From assembly GCA_907163375.1 (NCBI GenBank), contig CAJQUW010003082.1:1-64000 (forward strand): a stretch of DNA of 64,000 bases, written 5' to 3'. Under the pieces are notes generated by a model, which had not been told where the DNA came from, did not search any database, and saw only the letters and a list, made by a program, of their open reading frames with translations. Source of the DNA: Prostheceraeus crozeri. Taxonomy: Eukaryota > Platyhelminthes > Polycladida > Euryleptidae. Positions within the stretch are counted from its first letter, which is position 1. Every line of letters starts with the position of its first letter. Position numbers and translations under genes: made by a program. This document shows positions 57,960 through 64,000 of this stretch, one piece after another.

Positions 57960-58595
57960 ATGGATGAAACAAAAGTGGAAGGAACCGCAAGAATATATCC
58001 TTCATTATCATATGAAATGGATATTGCAAAACACAAAGATAGAGTACGTTATATGAAAGATAAGGAATCGCAATTATTACTTAGATTAGAACATTATAAT
58101 AAATTAAGAAAGAGATGGTCTAAAGTTAAGAATGTAACACAAGGAATTGGCATATTCTTAACAATATGTTTAGGTGCTTTAACAATTGTTATATCTTCAG
58201 GTGTTTTAGTAATTCCAGTAGTTGCTACAGCTTTAACAGGTACGGGTGTTTTTGCAACTTCACTTGCTACAATGGTAGAAAAATCTTTAATAACTAAGAA
58301 ACGAAAATCATTAAAAACTAAGCATTTACATATTAAAGAAGTATATGATAAACTACATTACTACTTTCAAAGGGTATGTGATGATAATGTTATTACGTTA
58401 GATGAGATTGAAAAATTTGATCAAATAGCTAATGAAGTAAATCAAATATCATTTCAATCACAGACAGAAAAAGTTGATGATAAAAATAAAAAGGATGGTA
58501 AAATTTCTAGTGATGGTAAAACTTTTAGTGATGATAAAATTTTTTTAGAAGAGCTAAAAACTTTATTAGACAAAACTTTATTAAACAAAACTTAA
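57960..58595 (+). CDS. Polinton predicted membrane protein
   Basis: A 211-residue frame starts at ATG 57960. A charged N-terminal helix (residues 20-55) precedes two adjacent hydrophobic segments (about 60-80 and 82-105, IGIFLTICLGALTIVISSGV). A Lys-rich region and a Ser/Asp-rich tail with short internal repeats (DGKISSDGKTFSDDK) follow. No family is recognised beyond similarity in style to small membrane proteins of Polintons. It is the only visible plus-strand gene of the element and lies at its left edge, next to the terminal repeat. Confidence 0.6.
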   Translation: MDETKVEGTARIYPSLSYEMDIAKHKDRVRYMKDKESQLLLRLEHYNKLRKRWSKVKNVTQGIGIFLTICLGALTIVISSGVLVIPVVATALTGTGVFATSLATMVEKSLITKKRKSLKTKHLHIKEVYDKLHYYFQRVCDDNVITLDEIEKFDQIANEVNQISFQSQTEKVDDKNKKDGKISSDGKTFSDDKIFLEELKTLLDKTLLNKT

Positions 58596-58680
58596 TACGA
58601 GAAAATTTTAAACGAGAAAATTTTAAACGTGAAAATTTTAAACGTGAAAACTTTAAACGTGAAAACTTTAAACGAAAAGA
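58588..58680 (+). repeat. 15-bp tandem repeat after the membrane-protein gene
   Basis: Six tandem copies of a unit like TTTTAAACGTGAAAA begin near the stop codon of the membrane protein, with small changes from copy to copy. The array lies between the converging plus- and minus-strand genes. Confidence 0.85.
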
Positions 58681-58842
58681 TGTCAAACAACAAAGCAATA
58701 AAAAAATAATTTGTTCAGTAAAATGTTTTTGCTGTATACCAATGTTACCACAAAATTCAAATATTATATTTTAAAAAAATAGACAAAATTAAAGCTGATA
58801 ATAAAAAATAAAATATTAAAACATTATATTTGTATATTTTTA

Positions 58843-59631
58843 TTACTCGGTAAACAATTGTTCGATAACTCTTTCATGAATTTTTTTATCAATATTAATT
58901 GTGATAAATCCATAATCTTTTGACCAAGCATTATTACACGATTGTTTAAATTCATCTTTATCTCTTATACATAAATCTCTTAACAAATCACTTAAGTTTC
59001 TTGCATTTATTTCAAATAGTATAAATATATTTGCATTCTTTCTAATAACACTTCCATCTAATGAATACATACTTTGTGTTAAATAAAATACACTACAGTT
59101 ATTATGTCTACCTCTTGTGAAATAATTTCTTTGAACTGACTGATTTCTGTCATTAACACAATCATCAAAAATTACACAATGTTTCATTGTTTTATCTAGT
59201 TTACTAGGATCTTGCATATTACCACTATCATCTATTAATTGTATTTTTATATGCTTATTTTTATTGGATTCAACTAATTGTTTATTTTTTGCTGCTTCTT
59301 CACACCACAAATTTATTTCTTCTTCATATTCAGATTTTTCATATTCTTCGAATAGAGAAGCAATTGCTGTTTTTGTAAGATTATTTTCAAATCCATATTT
59401 TAAAAATTGATAGACGGGTTGTTCTGCCGTTGTTGTATAAATTATAAGATTGTTATAATCCAAAAAATTTGGAGTCGTTAAAATTTTGAATAATAGATAT
59501 GTTTTTCCACATCCTGATCTTCCACAAATAACTGACAAAACTTTATTAGATAAATTTGGATGATGATTAAATTTAAGTTTTTTTTTATTTAAAGTCATTT
59601 CATTCATTTTTAAAGTAATAAATTCATCCAT
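58843..59631 (-). CDS. Polinton packaging ATPase (FtsK/A32 type)
   Basis: A 262-residue frame with a Walker A motif GRSGCGKT near residue 37 and a Walker B-like CVIFDDC in the middle, followed by RNYFTRGRHNNCSVFYLTQS. These are the signatures of the A32-like DNA-packaging ATPase of Polintons and related viruses, which pumps DNA into the capsid. Length fits the family. The frame is open and in the usual order beside the minor capsid-like gene. Confidence 0.9.
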   Translation of the reverse strand: MDEFITLKMNEMTLNKKKLKFNHHPNLSNKVLSVICGRSGCGKTYLLFKILTTPNFLDYNNLIIYTTTAEQPVYQFLKYGFENNLTKTAIASLFEEYEKSEYEEEINLWCEEAAKNKQLVESNKNKHIKIQLIDDSGNMQDPSKLDKTMKHCVIFDDCVNDRNQSVQRNYFTRGRHNNCSVFYLTQSMYSLDGSVIRKNANIFILFEINARNLSDLLRDLCIRDKDEFKQSCNNAWSKDYGFITINIDKKIHERVIEQLFTE

Positions 59632-59770
59632 TATTGAATTAGTGTTTTTAAAAACAAAAAAATAAAAATTTTAATTTAAGTTTATTTTTTTTGTTTCTAA
59701 TAATAAGATTAATAAGATTAATAATGAAAAATGATAAAAAAATTAAACTTCTCTAGCTTCGCGTGGGAGT

Positions 59771-60559
59771 TTATACCTCCCGTACCAAAAGATCTATCAT
59801 AATCTCTTCACCTCCAAAATTTATTTCTTGTCCTTTTTCATCAGTGATTTTAATGTTAATGTTGTTAATAGTTTTTCTTGTAATAGGAAAATATATTAAT
59901 GTTTGTGGAAATACATTTAATCTATAACCAATGGGTACAGTAAAAGCTGGAAAACTGAATATTAAATTTGATAATTTACCATTTATATATCCTCCTTCAA
60001 TAATGTCACAATGTACAACAATTGAATTTATTTCAGTTATTTTTGGAATCTTCTCACCTAAATGATAACCTTGACTATAGGTTTGTTTATTAAATCCTAA
60101 TAGCTTTGACAATGATCTATCATGATTAAAATCAACTTGATGATTTTCGTCTAAAGTAAGAGAAAATTTATTAACTGCCGGTTCAACTGCAAAATGTAAT
60201 TGTTTCTTATCTTTAAATGGTATACCTAAATGTCTCTTAATTTCATTTGATATTGATTCAACTTCGTAAGAACCAGGAAGAAAAGTTAATATTTTCCATG
60301 TTTTGCCTTTATCAGTAGAATATCTAAATTGATCATTCACATCTTTGATAACGTTTTGAATAGTGTTAAATGTAGAGAAACTAGTCAATGCAATTTGATA
60401 ATTTTTATTTTGTTCCAAATGTAGAATGGGTTCTAAATTACAAGTGTGTGATGAAGTAGTTGTTATAATTTTTAACGTCGTACTAAATTTTGATGAACCC
60501 AAAATCTCTGTTAAATTTTGTAAATGATTATTAATTTTGTCTAAATCTGCTGAACACAT
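59771..60559 (-). CDS. Polinton minor capsid (penton-like) protein
   Basis: A 262-residue frame. The middle and C-terminal parts (YQIALTSFSTFNTIQNV, FLPGSYEVESISNEIKR, SKLLGF, IPKITEINSIVVHCDI and a final GGEEIMIDLLV) match the single jelly-roll protein conserved in Polintons and regarded as the penton/minor capsid protein. It would form capsid vertices. The gene sits between the coiled-coil protein and the ATPase and is open throughout. Assignment is from remembered family features, not from a search. Confidence 0.8.
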   Translation of the reverse strand: MCSADLDKINNHLQNLTEILGSSKFSTTLKIITTTSSHTCNLEPILHLEQNKNYQIALTSFSTFNTIQNVIKDVNDQFRYSTDKGKTWKILTFLPGSYEVESISNEIKRHLGIPFKDKKQLHFAVEPAVNKFSLTLDENHQVDFNHDRSLSKLLGFNKQTYSQGYHLGEKIPKITEINSIVVHCDIIEGGYINGKLSNLIFSFPAFTVPIGYRLNVFPQTLIYFPITRKTINNINIKITDEKGQEINFGGEEIMIDLLVREV

Positions 60560-60615
60560 TTTTAAACTAAAAAATTAAATAAATATTTTTTTATGAAATA
60601 TTTTTTTATAAAAAA

Positions 60616-61431
60616 TTAGAAACAACATATTTCAGTTACACTTTTATAATTCTCTTCATTTAGAATCTTTTTTTCTAACAGTCTTTTCAATATAGCATGA
60701 ATTTCATTGAAACTAGAATTATGCCCTTCTTTTATTGCAGATATTAAAATATTTAATCTATTTAGTAATTCTTGTGGATCATCTGGTAAAAATATGGTTG
60801 TTTCTGTTTTCTGTTTTTTTGTTTTCTGTTTTTCAGATAAACCTTTCCCTACTTTAACTCCCGTTGATAATAAATTTTCTAATTGTTTATAACGTCTAAG
60901 AGTTTTTACTGTGCCAACTCTATCTAATATAGTTTTATATTTTATTAGATCTTCTACAGCATAATTTTTTAAATCTGCTCCTCTTAAAAGATCAACAAAA
61001 TTTCTATCTAAACTAATAGGTTTTTTATCTGGAGTAAAAATTAATCCTCGTAAAGGTTGTGGAAATATTTCTTTACCACCAAGATAAAATCTTGCAAATA
61101 ATTTTTTATCTAAAAGGAAAGTAGAATGTTCGAATAACATAGATTTTGGTAATTTTTTATCTATGTTTGCCTCTAATAAACCATAGTCATCTAATAGTGT
61201 TTTAAGTACAGGATCCGCTATATCAACACGTTTTTCATTAAGTTCCTTTTCAAGAGTTTTAAATTGTTCGACAGTTTTTTCATAATCAGTTTTTACTTCT
61301 TCAGTTATTTTTAATTTATCAAACATATCAGATTGAATACCAGCTTTTGTCATTCTATGTTGAAGATGATTTTCTTTCATAATATCTCTTTGTTTTATTC
61401 TTTTAAAATTATCAGCTCTAACTTTATCCAT
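60616..61431 (-). CDS. Polinton conserved coiled-coil protein of unknown function
   Basis: A 271-residue, Lys/Glu-rich frame with a predicted coiled coil at about residues 40-75, a middle region with ARFYLGGKEIFPQPLRGL, and a C-terminal helical part (LNRLNILISAIKEGHNSSFNE). Proteins with this ending are common next to the capsid genes of Polintons. Their role is unclear. The gene lies between polymerase B and the minor capsid gene with short AT-rich gaps, and it is open throughout. Confidence 0.65.
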   Translation of the reverse strand: MDKVRADNFKRIKQRDIMKENHLQHRMTKAGIQSDMFDKLKITEEVKTDYEKTVEQFKTLEKELNEKRVDIADPVLKTLLDDYGLLEANIDKKLPKSMLFEHSTFLLDKKLFARFYLGGKEIFPQPLRGLIFTPDKKPISLDRNFVDLLRGADLKNYAVEDLIKYKTILDRVGTVKTLRRYKQLENLLSTGVKVGKGLSEKQKTKKQKTETTIFLPDDPQELLNRLNILISAIKEGHNSSFNEIHAILKRLLEKKILNEENYKSVTEICCF

Positions 61432-61508
61432 TTTTATATGATAATTTTATAATATTTTATATTTTTATATTGTTATATTGTTATACTTAGAAAATAGAAA
61501 TTAGAAAA

Positions 61509-64000
61509 TTAAAAAGGTAAAGTAGTTATTCCATCAGGTAAAATTTTTCTTTTATCATCAAATGGATCTAATGCTAATTTATGTTCTTCTTTTAAATACA
61601 TTTTATGTTTTTTTGAATTAAGTCTATAATTACATGCTGTTTTTATTTCATTATTAAATAATGCATTTTTATAATCTTGAAATGTTATTTGATTAGCCAC
61701 TGATGCCTTTGAAATTCCTTTTAATGTTTTATGTGTTTTAATATTTTTAGTTGTATCATAACAGTAACATTTAGATTTTAAAAATATAGCTTCTGTTATG
61801 AAATCTTCATTTCCTTCTAATTCATCTTTTACTTTACATAAATCAGAAGGATGAATAATATCTTTTATTTTATTAATTTCTTTATCTAGTGAAGAACCAT
61901 ATGGTACTGTTAATTCTAAGAAAATAGAATCGGTATCTGTAAAGTGTAATTTATAGTTTTTGCCATAAGCAGGCGCTAAATAATCATATATAAAACTATA
62001 CATAAATAGTTTAGCTAATTCTAATATAGTGAAACCAATGAAATTAAACTTATCATGTTTTACAATGCTTCTTCTTAGATGAACAGCACAAAGTTCATCA
62101 CTGAATCTAGTAGTTCTTTTATATGTAGGTTTCCTTGTTAAATTTTGAAATCTATCTCTATCATAAACTATTTCAATATTTTGTCTATTACGCACATTTT
62201 CTAAAGTCTTACCATAAAATGCATTATTCATTAATTTGAAGAAAACGTTTCCAAAATCATCTTTATTTCTTTTAGCTATTTTACGTTTTTCAATATTGAA
62301 CTCTATATAATTTTTTAACCATTTAGATTTTCTATACTCTAGTTTTCGATGTATTTTGGTGAGAATCATGCCATGATTTAAATACCAATCTAGCATTCTT
62401 CCTTCAACAACATACTTTCCTTTATTGCTTTGTGTTAACATAAGTTTTTTTGTTGGTCTGTATTTTTTCGGAATTATAGATTTTTGATAATCTGAAAAAT
62501 CTTCTATATTGGGAATTTTGTTTTCTGGACAGAAAGGATAATATTTTGTTGCTTCTTTTATATAATCAGGATATACTAAATCAACTTCATATACATAACC
62601 AAAATTATTTTCACCATCATATGTTCTTTGATAAACAAGATTATTACACCATGTCATTTCACCTGTTGGTAATTCTTGTATCATGCAAGAAGAATATAAG
62701 CTATTAAAATCATAATATAATAAATAGTTTTCTCTCATGAATTCATCAATTGCATTTTCACGTTCTACTCCTTCTCGTTTCGTTCGAAAAATTTCTAATA
62801 TTTTTTCTTTTTCTTCTGGAGATAAAGGTTTCATTATTCCATATTCTTGTGGATTTACTTTCTTATTATAACATTTAACATATCTATTACCTAAAACTGA
62901 TGAAACTCCACCTCTAATTCCAGATTCAAAAAATAATAATTTATCATATGTATTTTCTTTATAATGTTTAAGTTTAACGGACTTTGTCCTAGAGCCATCG
63001 GCTTGAACACCAGTATGTTTTAATCCTGCTAGCCATGTTAAACCTGGTGTACAATAACAATAACATGGATCTATTCCGTAATATTCTAAACACATATCAC
63101 GAAAGTTTTCAAAAAGATCAGCTAGTATTAATACATCTATCTGTAGATATTTCATTGTATAATCATACATTGTTTTACAATTTAACTCTCTCCAATTTTT
63201 TTCAGCTTCTGCATAATCTTCTTCAGATAATTGTGATTGTTTTAATGTTGATTTAAATTTATTTATTGGAGGAAGTTGTTCTTCTTCCATAATTTTATTC
63301 ACAGAATTAAAATCTCCAGTTATGTACTCATACGGAAATATTCCTTTTAAAGGTTTTAAATTATATTTATTTAATATTTTACATTGTTCAGGTTTCAAAG
63401 TTTTTCCCATAACATCTAATGAATAAGGAGTAAAAAATCTAAATGCATCTAAAATTCTAATACAACCTAATTGCATTGAAAAATATTCTTCTTCTTGTTT
63501 ACATAGTACATTTATTTTTTGTTGTTGTAATTTTTCAGATGAAAATAAATCTTTCATTACTAGATGGAAATCATATTTAGAACCATTATAGAAATATAAA
63601 GGAACAAAGTTATATTTAAATTTGTTAGCATTAAGATTACAAGAATTATGTGCTGCACCTCTATATAATCCATTTAGATGATCATGATGTTTTACTTTAT
63701 CAATATATCTACCTCTGCCAGTTTTATATTTATTTGTAAAACCTTTTCCACAGTAATAACAATTTATTTCATCATAAAATTCTTTTATTTCTTCATCCGT
63801 TAATGGTATCATTGGTTTATTTGTTTCAAGCAATTGTGAAAAACGTCCTTGTAATTCTTCTACTTTCTTTGTAAACATTTCTGAACTGTCTTCACCATAG
63901 TATTGTAAATATTCTGATTTAAATAATTCAGGATAATTCGAATGAATGTACATTCCCCAACATAATGGTTTTTGTTCAAATAAATATTTTTCTTTACTTT
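61509..64000 (-). CDS. Polinton protein-primed DNA polymerase B, N-terminus outside window
   Basis: At least 814 residues are open on the minus strand, ending at 61509. An HNH-like or finger region (CYYCGKGF, HHDHLNGLYRG, HNSCNLN) precedes exonuclease blocks (FYNGSKYDFHLV, YLQIDVLILADLF). Motif A (YDFNSLYSS), motif B (KLMNNAFYGKTLENVR) and motif C (HFTDTDSIFLE) follow, the diagnostic set for a family B polymerase. Protein-primed relatives replicate the linear Polinton genome. The C-terminus (DPFDDKRKILPDG) is complete. The frame may extend beyond 63953. It differs clearly from the polymerase of the palindromic element, so the two belong to separate lineages. Confidence 0.92.
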   Translation of the reverse strand, partial: SKEKYLFEQKPLCWGMYIHSNYPELFKSEYLQYYGEDSSEMFTKKVEELQGRFSQLLETNKPMIPLTDEEIKEFYDEINCYYCGKGFTNKYKTGRGRYIDKVKHHDHLNGLYRGAAHNSCNLNANKFKYNFVPLYFYNGSKYDFHLVMKDLFSSEKLQQQKINVLCKQEEEYFSMQLGCIRILDAFRFFTPYSLDVMGKTLKPEQCKILNKYNLKPLKGIFPYEYITGDFNSVNKIMEEEQLPPINKFKSTLKQSQLSEEDYAEAEKNWRELNCKTMYDYTMKYLQIDVLILADLFENFRDMCLEYYGIDPCYCYCTPGLTWLAGLKHTGVQADGSRTKSVKLKHYKENTYDKLLFFESGIRGGVSSVLGNRYVKCYNKKVNPQEYGIMKPLSPEEKEKILEIFRTKREGVERENAIDEFMRENYLLYYDFNSLYSSCMIQELPTGEMTWCNNLVYQRTYDGENNFGYVYEVDLVYPDYIKEATKYYPFCPENKIPNIEDFSDYQKSIIPKKYRPTKKLMLTQSNKGKYVVEGRMLDWYLNHGMILTKIHRKLEYRKSKWLKNYIEFNIEKRKIAKRNKDDFGNVFFKLMNNAFYGKTLENVRNRQNIEIVYDRDRFQNLTRKPTYKRTTRFSDELCAVHLRRSIVKHDKFNFIGFTILELAKLFMYSFIYDYLAPAYGKNYKLHFTDTDSIFLELTVPYGSSLDKEINKIKDIIHPSDLCKVKDELEGNEDFITEAIFLKSKCYCYDTTKNIKTHKTLKGISKASVANQITFQDYKNALFNNEIKTACNYRLNSKKHKMYLKEEHKLALDPFDDKRKILPDGITTLPF

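Larger units (their letters stand above)
57360..64000. mobile_element. Second Polinton (Maverick), AT-rich, runs past the window end
   Basis: A compact cluster of five genes with strongly AT-biased codons: polymerase B, coiled-coil protein, jelly-roll minor capsid-like protein, FtsK/A32-type ATPase (all minus) and a membrane protein (plus). This set is typical of a Polinton. The left border is approximate. It lies in a hairpin-rich, repeat-rich stretch (57360-57900) that probably holds the terminal inverted repeat. The right part, where integrase, protease and major capsid would be expected, is beyond the window. It looks whole as far as visible (no breaks seen), which suggests a recent insertion. 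It is a different lineage from the palindromic element. Confidence 0.85.

Overview
The window is eukaryotic, AT-rich and packed with transposable elements. It holds no convincing host gene. Spliced transposase genes, piggyBac, hAT, pogo/Tigger, Penelope-like, LINE, Ty3/gypsy and two Polinton/Maverick elements together suggest an invertebrate metazoan, probably marine. The phylum cannot be fixed from the sequence alone.

Layout. 1-5970: AT-rich DNA without a recognisable gene. 5979-11609: a gutted hAT transposon with a perfect 8-bp target duplication. 14494-15669 (minus): a spliced FLYWCH/MULE-type gene remnant. 19480-21078 (minus): a Ty3/gypsy fossil made of an LTR, a primer-binding site that runs on into most of a tRNA-Gln copy, and pieces of pol. 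Its LTR carries a 469-bp near-perfect palindrome. 21900-49127: a 27.2-kb Polinton-family element inserted into a LINE reverse-transcriptase frame with a perfect 6-bp duplication (CTTTTA). 49258-53020: a Penelope-like element split by a degraded pogo/Tigger element. 53314-55605: a 43-bp satellite with a 731-bp higher-order period. From about 57360 to beyond the window end: a second, very AT-rich Polinton of a different lineage, whole-looking as far as it is visible.

The most striking object is the first Polinton. It is a giant palindrome: two arms of about 10 kb each (9,962 bp on the left after removing later insertions, 10,156 bp on the right) meet at a 28-nt spacer near 38,958. Each arm holds subterminal repeats, a small outward-facing gene, a protein-primed DNA polymerase B gene facing the centre, a second small ORF and a long block of short tandem repeats. 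No integrase, packaging ATPase, protease or capsid gene is visible. The left arm alone carries a piggyBac copy (23480-26511) and a hAT-like transposon with an intact spliced gene (27973-32010). The right arm keeps both empty sites, which proves the two insertions and shows that the arms are separate DNA.

Relative order: the LINE came first, then the palindromic Polinton jumped into it, then piggyBac and the hAT-like element entered the left arm. The second Polinton shows adjacent genes for polymerase B, a coiled-coil protein, a jelly-roll minor capsid-like protein, a packaging ATPase and a membrane protein.
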